Below, in pieces: positions 23,446-32,356 of a stretch of 64,000 nt of DNA. Both the position numbers and the translations under genes were made by a program. Source of the stretch: Tenacibaculum maritimum NCIMB 2154. GTDB taxonomy: Bacteria; Bacteroidota; Bacteroidia; Flavobacteriales; Flavobacteriaceae. The stretch is taken from assembly GCF_900119795.1 (NCBI RefSeq), contig NZ_LT634361.1, forward strand, positions 372,001 to 436,000, in the 5' to 3' direction. How positions within the stretch are numbered: the first letter of the stretch is position 1; each line of letters begins with the position of its first letter. The notes beneath the pieces were generated by a model, which worked only from the letters and a program-made list of their open reading frames with translations, was not told the origin of the DNA and made no database searches.

Positions 23446-24414
23446 ATGAGTGATACCATATTAATTTTAGGAGCTTGTGGGCAAATAGGTATAGAGTTAA
23501 CCCAGAAACTGAGAGAGATCTATGGAGATAAAAACGTTATAGCCTCAGATATACGAGAAGGAAGCCCTGAAATGATGGAGTCAGGAATTTTTGAGATTCT
23601 TGATGCAACAGATAAAAAAGGTATTTTGGAGGTTATCCAAAAGTATAAGGTAACTGAAGTTTATTTAATGGCAGCAATGCTTTCAGCTACGGCAGAGAAA
23701 CATCCTCAGAAGGGATGGAATTTGAATATGACTTCCTTATTAGGGGTGCTAGAATTGGCAAAGGAAAAATACCTTAAAAAGGTCTATTGGCCTAGTTCTA
23801 TGGCTGTTTTTGGAGTTACATCTCCAAAAATTAATACGCCTCAGCAAACTATCATGGAGCCATCTACTGTTTATGGGATAAGTAAAGTGGCAGGAGAACA
23901 CTGGTGTAACTATTACCATGAGAAATATGGAGTGGATGTGAGGAGCATTCGTTACCCTGGGATTATAAGTTGGAAAACTTTACCAGGTGGTGGCACTACA
24001 GATTATGCTGTAGATATTTATTTCGAAGCTTTAAGAAAAGGGACGTATGAGTGTTTTTTGTCAAAAGATACACGCTTGCCAATGATGTATATGGATGATG
24101 CAATTAATGCAACAATTAAAATTATGCAAGCAGATAAAAGTGATATTAAATTAAGAACTTCTTATAATTTATCTGCAATTAGTTTTACTCCTGAAGAAAT
24201 TGCTAGAGAAATTCAAGCATATGTTCCGAATTTTAATATAACGTATGCTCCAGATTTTAGGCAAGCTATTGCTGATAGCTGGCCACAAGTAATAGATGAT
24301 TCTAGTGCTAGAGAAGATTGGGGGTGGAGCCATCAGTTTGATTTGCCTTTAATGACAAAGGATATCATTACAAATTTAAGGGCTAAAAAAGAAAACACTT
24401 TAACAGAATTGTAA
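23446..24414 (+). CDS. NAD-dependent epimerase/SDR, L-threonine 3-dehydrogenase type
   Basis: This protein has 322 residues from ATG 23446; a longer frame from 23416 runs through the promoter and is rejected. The extended-SDR features are the Rossmann motif ILGACGQIGIEL at residues 6-17, YGISKVAGEHW with the YxxxK catalytic pair, and PSSMAVFG for the catalytic Ser. The segment RYPGIISWKTLPGGGTTDYA is typical of SDR-type threonine dehydrogenases of Bacteroidota. The likely reaction is oxidation of L-threonine to 2-amino-3-ketobutyrate with NAD. It stands alone downstream of a divergent promoter region. Confidence 0.85.
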   Translation: MSDTILILGACGQIGIELTQKLREIYGDKNVIASDIREGSPEMMESGIFEILDATDKKGILEVIQKYKVTEVYLMAAMLSATAEKHPQKGWNLNMTSLLGVLELAKEKYLKKVYWPSSMAVFGVTSPKINTPQQTIMEPSTVYGISKVAGEHWCNYYHEKYGVDVRSIRYPGIISWKTLPGGGTTDYAVDIYFEALRKGTYECFLSKDTRLPMMYMDDAINATIKIMQADKSDIKLRTSYNLSAISFTPEEIAREIQAYVPNFNITYAPDFRQAIADSWPQVIDDSSAREDWGWSHQFDLPLMTKDIITNLRAKKENTLTEL

Positions 24415-24513
24415 GATTATTTTATTCTTTCGTCTATTTATATGTATTTATAATAAAGGGATGGTTTAATACAATAAACACAGTGTAAAAATATCTCGAT
24501 AATAATATATATA

Positions 24514-25131
24514 ATGAAAGAACTTATCAAAAAAAGCTTGCAAAAAGCGTATTCGTATGGTGAATATAGAAGTTTAGTCAGTAATCTATTAGCTGATAAC
24601 AAATCTACTGGAGTACATCAGTCAGAAGCATTATTAAATTATAGTTTGCTTAATGATAGGAGAATGAAGCGTTTGGATAAAACGACCAAGCTTTCAGAAG
24701 AGAGCATCGAATCTCTTAAGGAAATCAAATCGCCACAAACATGGTTGGTTATTACAGAAGGATGGTGTGGTGATGCAGCCCAAAATCTTCCTGTTATCAA
24801 TAAACTTGCAGCTGAACACCCGCTGATAGATCTCAAACTGGTACTGCGTGATGAAAACTTAGATTTAATGGATGAGTTTTTAACGAATGGAGGTAGGGCA
24901 ATTCCTAAACTTATTATTTTAGATGAAGATAAAAAGGTACTTGATTCTTGGGGGCCACGGCCGAGTATAGCTACAAAAATGGTTGCAGACTATAAAAAAG
25001 AAAAAGGAAGCTTGGATGCTGAGTTTAAGAAAGACTTGCAAGTTTGGTATAATAAGGATAAAGGGATTAATGTTCAAAAAGACATTATTTCTATATTGGA
25101 AAAAGAGCATAAGGCGGTGAGTTGTTCTTAA
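24514..25131 (+). CDS. Thioredoxin-like protein with a WCGD active site
   Basis: This cytoplasmic protein of 205 residues has no signal peptide. Residues 70-150 carry a thioredoxin fold: TWLVITEGWCGDAAQNLPVI at the active-site position and AIPKLIILDEDKKVL as the cis-Pro loop. The CxxC motif is reduced to a single Cys (WCGDA), so it cannot be a normal disulphide oxidoreductase; it may act through one thiol or only bind partners. The N-terminal 60 residues are helical. No operon partner is evident. Confidence 0.85.
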   Translation: MKELIKKSLQKAYSYGEYRSLVSNLLADNKSTGVHQSEALLNYSLLNDRRMKRLDKTTKLSEESIESLKEIKSPQTWLVITEGWCGDAAQNLPVINKLAAEHPLIDLKLVLRDENLDLMDEFLTNGGRAIPKLIILDEDKKVLDSWGPRPSIATKMVADYKKEKGSLDAEFKKDLQVWYNKDKGINVQKDIISILEKEHKAVSCS

Positions 25132-25171
25132 AATCAATTTGTTTTTTGGTAGATAAGCTTTTGTAAAAAGG

Positions 25172-25179
25172 TATCTTTG
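25172..25179 (+). promoter_or_regulatory. -7 promoter element of the 159-residue protein gene
   Basis: TATCTTTG matches the TAnnTTTG consensus 20 nt before the ATG. A TTG at 25146-25148 is 23 nt upstream, slightly long. Confidence 0.5.
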
Positions 25180-25199
25180 TAGCATAAAAAGAAGCAAAT

Positions 25200-25679
25200 A
25201 TGTTTGTAAAATATGATGAGTTGTCAGAAGATGCTAAAATTTGGGTCTATCCATCTAATAGAAAATTTTATTCTCAAGAACTGGAAGAGCTAGATGATAA
25301 ACTGAAGGGATTTGCGAGTACTTGGAAGCACGATGATGAAAATTTTAAAGTGTCATATAAGTTGTTTTACAATAGGTTTATTGTTTTTTTGGTTGAAGAA
25401 GGAGTATCGCTATTAAGCTCTGATATAGATAAACAAGTTACTTTTATTTTAGAATTGGAGCAGGTTTTTAAAGTTGCATTACTAGATAAGATGAATGTAT
25501 GTTTTAAGCAAGGAGAGTTCGTCCAATATAAAGATCTGAAAGATTTTAAAAAGCTACTTAAAAATAAAGCAATTACAGGTAAAAGTATTGTTTTTGATAA
25601 CTTAATTCAAACAAAATACGAATTAGAAAACTATTGGGAAGTTCCAATTAAAGATAGTTGGTATAAGAGGTTTTTATAA
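25200..25679 (+). CDS. Conserved flavobacterial protein of unknown function
   Basis: This soluble protein of 159 residues begins MFVKYDELSEDAKIWVYPSN. I recall the family being labelled 'ABC transporter ATPase' in flavobacterial genomes, but the sequence shows no Walker A, signature or Walker B motif and is far too short, so that label is not supported. It has a conserved aromatic N-terminus and a helical C-terminal half (LKDFKKLLKNKAITGK, YWEVPIKDSWYKRFL). A TATCTTTG element at 25172-25179 precedes it by 20 nt. It is convergent with truB. Confidence 0.7.
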   Translation: MFVKYDELSEDAKIWVYPSNRKFYSQELEELDDKLKGFASTWKHDDENFKVSYKLFYNRFIVFLVEEGVSLLSSDIDKQVTFILELEQVFKVALLDKMNVCFKQGEFVQYKDLKDFKKLLKNKAITGKSIVFDNLIQTKYELENYWEVPIKDSWYKRFL

Positions 25680-25696
25680 AATTGTATTTAATAATC

Positions 25697-26383
25697 TTAT
25701 AAACTTTCAATAAATTGGTCAATGCTTTTTGCATTTTCAGTAGAAAAATTACCAATTTTAGTTCTTCTTAAGGCAGATAAATGTGCTCCTGAGTTTAAAG
25801 CTAGTCCGAAGTCATAAGCTAAAGAGCGAATATAAGTTCCTTTGCTACAAACAACCCTAAAATCTACTTTAGGAAAGTCTATTTTTGTGATTTCAAATTC
25901 AGTAATTTCTACTTCTCTAGATTTTATTTCGGTTGTTTCGCCTTTTCTAGCTAGCTCGTAAAGTCGCTTCCCTTCTTTTTTTATAGCTGAAAAAATAGGT
26001 GGTTTTTGATGTGTTTTTCCTATAAAAGTATTTGTAGTATTATGAATTAGGTTACTAGTAATATGATCAATAGGGAAAATTTCATTAACCTCCGTTTCCA
26101 AATCGTAGCTTGGAGTAGTTGCCCCTAAGGTAATAGTTCCTGTGTATTCTTTTACCTGGCCTTGGTATTCATTAATGTTCTTAGTTTGTTTACCTGTACA
26201 AATAATTAATAAACCAGTTGCTAGGGGATCTAAAGTACCTGCATGACCTACTTTTATCTTTTTGATATTAAAATGCTTTCGAATATGCCAACGCAATTTA
26301 TTTACAACTTGAAAAGAAGTCCATTCTAAAGGTTTGTCTATCAGTAAAACTTGTCCGTTCTTATAATCTTCAGCAGTCTTCAT
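25697..26383 (-). CDS. truB: tRNA pseudouridine(55) synthase TruB
   Basis: This enzyme of 228 residues converts U55 in the T arm of tRNAs to pseudouridine. The catalytic motif is KVGHAGTLDPLATGLLIICT, with the nucleophilic Asp in TLDP. LLIDKPLEWTSFQVVNKLR at the N-terminus and GTYIRSLAYDFG in the C-terminal half are also TruB hallmarks. It is somewhat shorter than E. coli TruB, lacking the PUA-like tail, as usual in Bacteroidota. It is the last gene of ftsX-DUF3098-uppP-truB; its ATG overlaps the uppP stop (TAATG). Confidence 0.96.
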   Translation of the reverse strand: MKTAEDYKNGQVLLIDKPLEWTSFQVVNKLRWHIRKHFNIKKIKVGHAGTLDPLATGLLIICTGKQTKNINEYQGQVKEYTGTITLGATTPSYDLETEVNEIFPIDHITSNLIHNTTNTFIGKTHQKPPIFSAIKKEGKRLYELARKGETTEIKSREVEITEFEITKIDFPKVDFRVVCSKGTYIRSLAYDFGLALNSGAHLSALRRTKIGNFSTENAKSIDQFIESL

Positions 26384-27192
26384 TAAATAGATAGTTTATA
26401 GATAAAAAAATGAATGATGAGTAATGTAAATCCAAGAACAATTCGATAATATCCAAAAAGCTTGAATCCTTTTTTACTTAAGTAGTCTATAAAAGACTTA
26501 ATAGCAATTAAAGCAACAATAAAAGCTACTATATTTCCAATAATTAGATAGTTAATTTGCTCAGAAGAAATCATAAATCCCGCTTTATAGTAATCGTATG
26601 TTTTTTTAGCAGTCGCCCCTAGCATTGTAGGAACAGCTAGAAAAAAAGAAAACTCAGCAGCTGTTTTTCTATTTATTTTTTGAGTCATACCACCTACAAT
26701 ACTAGCTCCACTTCTAGAGGTTCCAGGAATCATTGCTAGGCATTGAAAAAAACCTATTTTTAGAGCAGTAAGGTAGCTTATTTCTGTGTGTGCAGTAGGG
26801 TTTCTTTTATCAAAAACTTCATTCGCTTTAAACCAATCGTCAACCTTTAAAAGAATAAAACCCCCTATAATTAATGAGATAGCAACGGTAATAGGGCTCT
26901 CTAGGAGGTCATCAATAATGTCGTTTAATAACAATCCTAAAATAACAGCAGGAATAAAAGCAACGAGCAGTTTAAGATAAAAATCAAGGCTTTGGAAAAA
27001 TCGTTTCCAGTATAAAACTAAAACAGCTAAAATAGCTCCTAGTTGAATAACGATGGTGAAAAGCTTTGTAAAATCATCAGTTGCAATCCTCATAAAAGAG
27101 GAAGCAATAATCATATGTCCTGTTGAAGAAACAGGAAGGTATTCAGTAATTCCTTCAATAATGGCTAAGATAATAGCTTCAATTAAATGCAT
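26383..27192 (-). CDS. uppP: Undecaprenyl-diphosphatase (bacitracin resistance type)
   Basis: This integral membrane protein of 269 residues dephosphorylates undecaprenyl diphosphate to recycle the lipid carrier of cell-wall synthesis. The catalytic motifs are present: [17 protein letters not shown] (residues 14-30) and [13 protein letters not shown] (about 155-167). About eight membrane segments are visible. It sits 2 nt after the DUF3098 gene and overlaps truB by one base. Confidence 0.96.
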   Translation of the reverse strand: MHLIEAIILAIIEGITEYLPVSSTGHMIIASSFMRIATDDFTKLFTIVIQLGAILAVLVLYWKRFFQSLDFYLKLLVAFIPAVILGLLLNDIIDDLLESPITVAISLIIGGFILLKVDDWFKANEVFDKRNPTAHTEISYLTALKIGFFQCLAMIPGTSRSGASIVGGMTQKINRKTAAEFSFFLAVPTMLGATAKKTYDYYKAGFMISSEQINYLIIGNIVAFIVALIAIKSFIDYLSKKGFKLFGYYRIVLGFTLLIIHFFIYKLSI

Positions 27193-27194
27193 GC

Positions 27195-27440
27195 TTATTT
27201 TTTTGGATCGGCTAAAATAGCATAAATTTCAATACCGAAACCAATAATTACAAGTGTGGGAGCTAATCGAATTCTTCGCCAATTATAAATTTCGGGATTA
27301 AAAACGGCTGGATTTTCGCTTCCTCCTCCTGCCATGAGTATAAAACCTAGAGCAATGATGGCAATACCAATTAGCATGAACATATAATTTCTTTTCCCAA
27401 ATAAAAATTGAGATTTTTGTGAGTGTTTATTTTCTTTCAT
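27195..27440 (-). CDS. DUF3098 membrane protein
   Basis: This protein of 81 residues has two membrane segments ([20 protein letters not shown] and [19 protein letters not shown]) around a short loop [20 protein letters not shown]. This layout, and its place between ftsX and uppP, identifies the Bacteroidota-specific DUF3098 family. Function is not known; the constant neighbourhood with FtsX and UppP suggests a link to division or envelope growth. Confidence 0.85.
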   Translation of the reverse strand: MKENKHSQKSQFLFGKRNYMFMLIGIAIIALGFILMAGGGSENPAVFNPEIYNWRRIRLAPTLVIIGFGIEIYAILADPKK

Positions 27441-27441
27441 C

Positions 27442-28320
27442 TTAGTAATAAAGATCGTTTGTTTGTAAATTTAAAAAACGTTGTGTAGCAAAAAATGTAC
27501 TTAAGCTAGTTATGATAAAGGCAGCTATTAAAATCCCTCCAGCAACATAGCTTATAGAAATATAATCGCTTAAAAGTTCTAATGTTGGTATGTATTGATC
27601 TACATAGTAAATTAAAAATCCTAATCCAATAAGGGCTAGGGTAGCTCCTAAAAACCCCAGTTTGATGCTTTGCCAAATAAAAGGTTTACGAATAAAACTT
27701 TTAGTAGCTCCTACCATTTGCATAGTTTTTATATTAAAACGTTTAGCATAAATAGATAAACGAATAGAGCTATTGATAAGAATGATTGCAACAATACCAA
27801 AGAAGCCACTCAAAACTAATAGCCAGAAGCTGATTTTTTGGATGTTTTTTGTTAATAATTGTACTAAAGGTTTGTCGTAATTAATTTCATAAACAAAATT
27901 ATTTTTAGCCAGTTCTTTTTCAATGTTAGCCATCTTTTCAGGAGTTACATAAGCAGCCTTTAAATAAATGTCAATTCCATTTTTTAAGGGATTATCTCCT
28001 AAGAACTTTAAAAAATCTTCCCCTAAATCTTTCTTATAAGAATTTGCAGCCTCTTCTTTAGTGATGTAGTACACTTTTTTAGCAAACGCTTCTTTTAAGA
28101 GTGAACTTTTTAGTGCTTCGGCTTGCTTACTATCCACATGATCCTTTAAAAAGATAGAAATAGCAACTTTCTCTTTGAAGTGATTTGCTACCTTCGTTGA
28201 TTTTAATAGAATTAACCCCAAAACACCAATCATAAATAAAACTAGGGCAATACTTATTGTTACAGATATATAAGAAGATTGTAAACGTCGTTTTTGAAAA
28301 GAATCGAAAGAGGTACTCAT
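27442..28320 (-). CDS. ftsX: Cell-division ABC permease FtsX
   Basis: This protein of 292 residues has the FtsX layout: a short cytoplasmic N-terminus, TM1 (VTISIALVLFMIGVLGLILL), an extracytoplasmic domain with the FLGDNPLKNGIDIYLKA signature, and three C-terminal membrane segments with NTKTMQMVGATKSFI-like coupling helix (NIKTMQMVGATKSFIRKPF). With FtsE it forms an ABC-type complex that controls peptidoglycan hydrolases at the septum. FtsE is not encoded nearby. A near-consensus -7 element TACCTTTC lies about 30 nt upstream on the minus strand. Confidence 0.93.
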   Translation of the reverse strand: MSTSFDSFQKRRLQSSYISVTISIALVLFMIGVLGLILLKSTKVANHFKEKVAISIFLKDHVDSKQAEALKSSLLKEAFAKKVYYITKEEAANSYKKDLGEDFLKFLGDNPLKNGIDIYLKAAYVTPEKMANIEKELAKNNFVYEINYDKPLVQLLTKNIQKISFWLLVLSGFFGIVAIILINSSIRLSIYAKRFNIKTMQMVGATKSFIRKPFIWQSIKLGFLGATLALIGLGFLIYYVDQYIPTLELLSDYISISYVAGGILIAAFIITSLSTFFATQRFLNLQTNDLYY

Positions 28321-28383
28321 TATTATTCTATGATTTTCAGGTCCGAAAGGTACGAATATATAGCTTGTTTTTTTAAAAAATAC

Positions 28384-28785
28384 TTATTTAATATCTTGAC
28401 ATAATTCAACTAAAACCCCGTTGGTTGTTTTTGGATGTAAAAAAGAAACAAGCTTGTTGTCTGCTCCTTTTTTAGGTTTTTTATTTAATATAGTGAAACC
28501 TTCTCCTTGTAAGCGCTTTATTTCTGCTTGAATATCATCTACAGCAAAAGCGATATGGTGAATACCTTCTCCTTTCTTTTCAATAAATTTAGCAATAGGA
28601 CTTTCTGGGTTGGTAGCTTCTAATAGCTCTATTTTATTTGGGCCTACCTCAAAAAAAGAAGTTTTTACGCCTTCACTAAGAACCTCCTCGATCTTATAAT
28701 GTGCTTTTCCAAAAAGTGAAGCAAAGAGCTGGTTTGAACTTGTGATACTTTTGACGGCTATTCCAATGTGTTCTATTTTTTTCAT
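28384..28785 (-). CDS. mce: Methylmalonyl-CoA epimerase
   Basis: This protein of 133 residues has the vicinal-oxygen-chelate (glyoxalase) fold in two repeats. Metal ligands are visible in KIEHIGIAVKS (His about 5), KGEGIHHIAFAVDDI (His about 75) and GVLVELCQ (Glu near the end). It interconverts the R and S forms of methylmalonyl-CoA in propionate and branched-chain degradation. It stands alone and is divergent from rbfA. Confidence 0.9.
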   Translation of the reverse strand: MKKIEHIGIAVKSITSSNQLFASLFGKAHYKIEEVLSEGVKTSFFEVGPNKIELLEATNPESPIAKFIEKKGEGIHHIAFAVDDIQAEIKRLQGEGFTILNKKPKKGADNKLVSFLHPKTTNGVLVELCQDIK

Positions 28786-28956
28786 GTGATAAAAGTAAAA
28801 AAGCTTTTTGAACTTGAAAGCGTTTAAGTTAAAGAAAAAATGTATGAATAGGTAAGACCAAATTGACGAAAGTTGGATGGGGCAAGAAAAAGAGGAATTT
28901 TATAGATTTTATTAGTTTGGATTGATTATTGTTGCTTTCTGCAATAAAATAATCAG

Positions 28957-28964
28957 TAAATTTG
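28957..28964 (+). promoter_or_regulatory. -7 promoter element of rbfA
   Basis: TAAATTTG ends 4 nt before ATG 28969; TTG elements lie at 28929-28931 and 28932-28934. The mRNA would be nearly or fully leaderless. Confidence 0.6.
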
Positions 28965-28968
28965 CAAC

Positions 28969-29364
28969 ATGGAAGAAACAAATAGACAACGAAAGATTGC
29001 AGGAGTGCTGCAAAAAGATTTGGTAGATGTGCTGCAAAAAGCAGCGCAAGATGGAATGAAAGGAGTGATTATTTCAGTTTCGAGGGTTTCCGTGACTTCA
29101 GATTTAGGGATTGCAAAGGTTCATTTGAGCGTTTTTCCTTCAGAAAGAAGAGACGAAATTATTAAAGGAGTTACTTCCAATACGCCATTAATTAGGTATG
29201 AAATGGCAAAACGTACACGTCATCAGTTAAGACGTATGCCTGAACTATTGTTTTTTGGAGATGATTCTCTAGATTATATCGAAGGAATAGATAAGTCTTT
29301 AAAAGGGGATAATATTGATCCTATTAAGAATCCAGATGTTTTACCGCGTCGTAAAAAACGTTAG
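28969..29364 (+). CDS. rbfA: Ribosome-binding factor A
   Basis: This protein of 131 residues has the KH-like RbfA fold: RQRKIAGVLQKDLVDVLQKA, then VISVSRVSVTSDLGIAKVHL, then RYEMAKRTRHQLRRMPELLF, then FFGDDSLDYIEGIDKSL. It aids late maturation of the 30S subunit. Its TAG stop overlaps the GTG start of the permease gene by one base, a pairing that is common in Bacteroidota. Confidence 0.94.
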   Translation: MEETNRQRKIAGVLQKDLVDVLQKAAQDGMKGVIISVSRVSVTSDLGIAKVHLSVFPSERRDEIIKGVTSNTPLIRYEMAKRTRHQLRRMPELLFFGDDSLDYIEGIDKSLKGDNIDPIKNPDVLPRRKKR

Positions 29365-30581
29365 TGCTTAAATTGCTCCGATTCCCATACTATATAGCAA
29401 AGCGATATCTGTTTACCAAAGCAAGTAATAACGCTATTAATATAATTACATTGATTGCATCTTTCGGTGTAATTGTTGGTTCGTTGGCATTGTTTATTAT
29501 CTTGTCGGGCTTCTCTGGATTAAGAACGTTTAGTGATTCATTATTGGCTACTTCAGATCCTGATATAAAAATATCAGCAGCTAAAGGGAAATCATTTTTT
29601 TTTACAGATGAAATACAGAAGGTTTTAGAAGGAGCTTCGGAGGTGAAGCTATTTTCACGTGTGGTAGAAGAGCGCGTTTTTTTAAAGTATAAAGACAAAG
29701 AACATATTGCTCAGATAAAGGGAGTTGATACGGGGTATAATAAAATTACTCAAATTGATTCAGCCTTATTTTTAGGACAATGGTTGGATCCTGAGTTTAA
29801 AAATATGGCGGTATTAGGAAATGGAATCTCAAATAAACTTTCGTTAGGGATTTTAAATTACAGTGAGCCTTTAGAAATATACGTCCCTAAACCAGGAAAA
29901 GGATATATCATGAATCCAGCAGCAGCATTTAATAAAGTGAAGGCTCAAATTATAGGATTGTATTCTGGGAATGAGGAATTTGAGAATAAATTTGTATTTG
30001 TAGATATACTTTTGGCTCAAGATTTATTGAGGTATAAAGAAAATCAATTAACAGCAATAGAAATTAAATTAAAGAATAGTTTAGTTGCAAAAGAAGTAAA
30101 AAATAAATTGCAAAAAAAACTAGGAGGAAATTTTAGGGTGCAAACAAAAGCAGAATTAAATGCATTGTTTTATAAAGTTATTAATACGGAAAACTTTGTG
30201 TCTTATTTGATATTTACATTGATCGTTATCATAGCATTATTCAATGTTGTGGGAGCAATCATAATGATGATTATAGATAAACGTCAGAACCTAAAAACAT
30301 TGCTTAACATTGGTGCTACTGTAAATGATATTAAAAGGATCTTTGTTTTGCAAGGGTTTTTACTTACAGTAGTAGGGATGTTTATAGGGATTGCTATTGG
30401 TGTTGTTTTAGTCTTTTTACAGAAAGAATTCGGGTGGTTCATGATTACAAGAAGCTTGCCATATCCTGTTGAATTTCGATGGACCAATTTGTTTATCGTA
30501 ATGGGGACCATTACTTTATTAGGTTTTATAGCCTCCAAAATTGCTAGTAGTAGAATTTCTAAAAGCTTTATAGAGCAATAA
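29364..30581 (+). CDS. LolC/E-like ABC permease (MacB-type core domain)
   Basis: This protein of 405 residues starts at GTG 29364, overlapping the rbfA stop. The N-terminus (YYIAKRYLFTKASNNAINII) and four membrane segments around a large periplasmic domain are those of the lipoprotein-releasing LolC/LolE permeases. The cytoplasmic coupling loop DKRQNLKTLLNIGATVNDIK is present between the second and third segments. It probably extracts lipoproteins from the inner membrane with a LolD-type ATPase encoded elsewhere. An intrinsic terminator follows. Confidence 0.9.
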   Translation: MLKLLRFPYYIAKRYLFTKASNNAINIITLIASFGVIVGSLALFIILSGFSGLRTFSDSLLATSDPDIKISAAKGKSFFFTDEIQKVLEGASEVKLFSRVVEERVFLKYKDKEHIAQIKGVDTGYNKITQIDSALFLGQWLDPEFKNMAVLGNGISNKLSLGILNYSEPLEIYVPKPGKGYIMNPAAAFNKVKAQIIGLYSGNEEFENKFVFVDILLAQDLLRYKENQLTAIEIKLKNSLVAKEVKNKLQKKLGGNFRVQTKAELNALFYKVINTENFVSYLIFTLIVIIALFNVVGAIIMMIIDKRQNLKTLLNIGATVNDIKRIFVLQGFLLTVVGMFIGIAIGVVLVFLQKEFGWFMITRSLPYPVEFRWTNLFIVMGTITLLGFIASKIASSRISKSFIEQ

Positions 30582-30584
30582 ATT

Positions 30585-30625
30585 AAGAGTTCCAATATCC
30601 CTTTTTGAAGGAAGCAGGAACTCTT
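30585..30625. terminator. Intrinsic terminator after the LolC/E-like gene
   Basis: AAGAGTTCC (30585-30593) pairs with GGAACTCTT (30617-30625); the 3' side continues CTTCT. It lies between the permease gene and the convergent pseudogene. Confidence 0.6.
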
Positions 30626-30640
30626 CTTCTAGATTTATAG

Positions 30641-31115
30641 TTAGTTACTTTTAATAAAAGTATCTAAGTTGTGATTAGCTGCTTTTTGTATTTTATTTTT
30701 CATGAAAGGGGTCCATCCAATCAAATAGCCAACGGGTCCCATGGCCTGCTTGGTCCATTTCCAAAGATCAAAGGAGTCTGTATGAGTTGCTATTTTTCCT
30801 TCCTTGAATGTAAATGCAGCACTAACTTTATTAACGACTTTTCTATTAGTTTCTGAGTACAGGTATTCAGCTACCCAGTTTGCTTTTCCGTTTTTACTAT
30901 CTACTTTAATATCGCTAAAAGTAACTTTTGTACTATCTTTTTTTCTGGGGAGAGTAGCATTTCCCACATTTTAATAGCCCTTTGCCCTTTTAATTTTCCA
31001 AAAACAGGGTCTTGAAAGGTTATATCTTTATGGTAACAATCTGTCATGTCTTTGATGTTGCCATTTGAGAAAGAAGTATAGAATTTCTGAATTAATTCTT
31101 TATGCTATCGTTCAT
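30641..31115 (-). pseudogene. Frameshifted SnoaL-like (NTF2 fold) protein
   Basis: A continuous protein can be read only by changing frame twice. From ATG 31115 the frame gives MNDSIK and then a stop; the next frame gives ELIQKFYTSFSNGNIKD, then a DITFQDPVFGKLKGQRAIKM stretch and WEMLLS; a third frame, open from 30967 to 30641, gives KKDSTKVTFSDIKVDSKNGK and FDLWKWTKQAMGPVGYLIGW. Together they make a normal NTF2-like protein of about 155 residues. One change is near base 31097, the other in the run of C and A near 30955. Either the gene is broken or the assembly has indel errors. A start in the 108-codon frame alone would be a false gene. Confidence 0.8.
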
Positions 31116-31239
31116 TTTATCTTTAAAATTTAATATCGCTTTTAAACGGTACTAAATTAACAAAAACTATAATCAATTTAACTAGATTGATTATAGTTTT
31201 TGCTGATAAATAACATTGTTTTTTATAGAGAAACTACAA

Positions 31240-32244
31240 TTATTGTTTTATGTCAGAAATACTGGTGTTTCCAAACTTAGATTCTACTTCATTAAAAGTA
31301 TCAAACACATCTTTAGGAGCATCAGAAGTAACCATTTTCATGCGGTACTCTTTAAAATGAGGAATTCCTTTAAAGTAATTCGTATAATGCCTTCTCGTTT
31401 CAAAAACACCTAGAGTTTCTCCCTTCCAATCTATCGCCATTTTTAAATGACGACGCGCCATTTCTACGCGTTCTGCAATGGTGGGTTTGGCTAAGTGTTT
31501 TCCGGTTTTGAAATAGTGTTTTACTTCATTAAAAAACCAAGGATAGCCAATAGAGGCGCGTCCAATCATACAACCATCTAAATCATATTTATCACGCATT
31601 TCCATAGCTCTCTCAGGAGAGTTTACATCGCCGTTACCAAACACAGGAATATGCATTCTTTGGTTGTTTTTTACTTCTGCAATCTTTGTCCAGTCAGCTT
31701 CTCCCTTGTACATTTGAGCACGAGTTCTTCCATGAATAGCAATTGCTTTACATCCAACGTCTTGTAGTCGTTCAGCAACTTCTACAATTTTGATAGAATC
31801 ATGATCCCATCCTAAGCGCGTTTTTACAGTAATTGGCAAATTTGTATGTTTCACCATTGCTTCTGTAAGCGCAACCATTAAGTCGATATCTTTTAAAATA
31901 CCAGCTCCAGCACCTTTAGAAACAACTTTTTTAACGGGGCAACCAAAATTGATATCTATAATATCTGGCTTTGTTTTTTCAACAATTTCGACGGAGCGTA
32001 ACATGGAATCCAAATTAGCTCCAAAAATTTGAATACCTACAGGTCGTTCCTTTTCGTAGATATCTAATTTCATAACGCTTTTTGCCGCGTCACGAATCAA
32101 TCCTTCACTAGAAATAAATTCAGTATATACCACATCTGCTCCTTGCTCTTTACATAAAGCTCTAAAAGGAGGATCACTTACATCTTCCATTGGCGCTAAT
32201 AATAGCGGAAAATCAGGAAGTTCTATATTGCCTATTCTTACCAT
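31240..32244 (-). CDS. dusB: tRNA-dihydrouridine synthase B
   Basis: This FMN enzyme of 334 residues reduces uridines of the tRNA D loop. The TIM-barrel landmarks are LLAPMEDVSDPPFRALC at the N-terminus, IDINFGCPVKKVVSKGAGAG with the catalytic Cys in GCP, ITVKTRLGWD, AIHGRTRAQMYKGEADW and GNGDVNSPERAMEM. The C-terminal 80 residues are helical. It is divergent from lepA; a TACCTTTG element on the minus strand (32261-32268) precedes it by 17 nt. Confidence 0.95.
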   Translation of the reverse strand: MVRIGNIELPDFPLLLAPMEDVSDPPFRALCKEQGADVVYTEFISSEGLIRDAAKSVMKLDIYEKERPVGIQIFGANLDSMLRSVEIVEKTKPDIIDINFGCPVKKVVSKGAGAGILKDIDLMVALTEAMVKHTNLPITVKTRLGWDHDSIKIVEVAERLQDVGCKAIAIHGRTRAQMYKGEADWTKIAEVKNNQRMHIPVFGNGDVNSPERAMEMRDKYDLDGCMIGRASIGYPWFFNEVKHYFKTGKHLAKPTIAERVEMARRHLKMAIDWKGETLGVFETRRHYTNYFKGIPHFKEYRMKMVTSDAPKDVFDTFNEVESKFGNTSISDIKQ

Positions 32245-32260
32245 AAATATGAATTCAGTG

Positions 32261-32268
32261 CAAAGGTA
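32261..32268 (-). promoter_or_regulatory. -7 promoter element of dusB
   Basis: The minus strand reads TACCTTTG, a match to TAnnTTTG, 17 nt ahead of ATG 32244. Confidence 0.5.
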
Positions 32269-32299
32269 CTTTTTATTTTTTACTGAATAAAACTTTTAA

Positions 32300-32330
32300 T
32301 TGTACAGAGCAATGCAATAGCGTATCTTTG
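32300..32330 (+). promoter_or_regulatory. Promoter of lepA
   Basis: TTG at 32300-32302, a 20-nt spacer and TATCTTTG at 32323-32330 give an almost ideal Bacteroidota promoter, 27 nt before the ATG. Confidence 0.65.
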
Positions 32331-32356
32331 TCGGATATAAGAAGTTAGAAAAGTAG

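Noticed and set aside
30641..30967. 108-codon frame as an intact gene
   Set aside because: It is only the C-terminal part of a protein whose N-terminal part is encoded just upstream in other frames.
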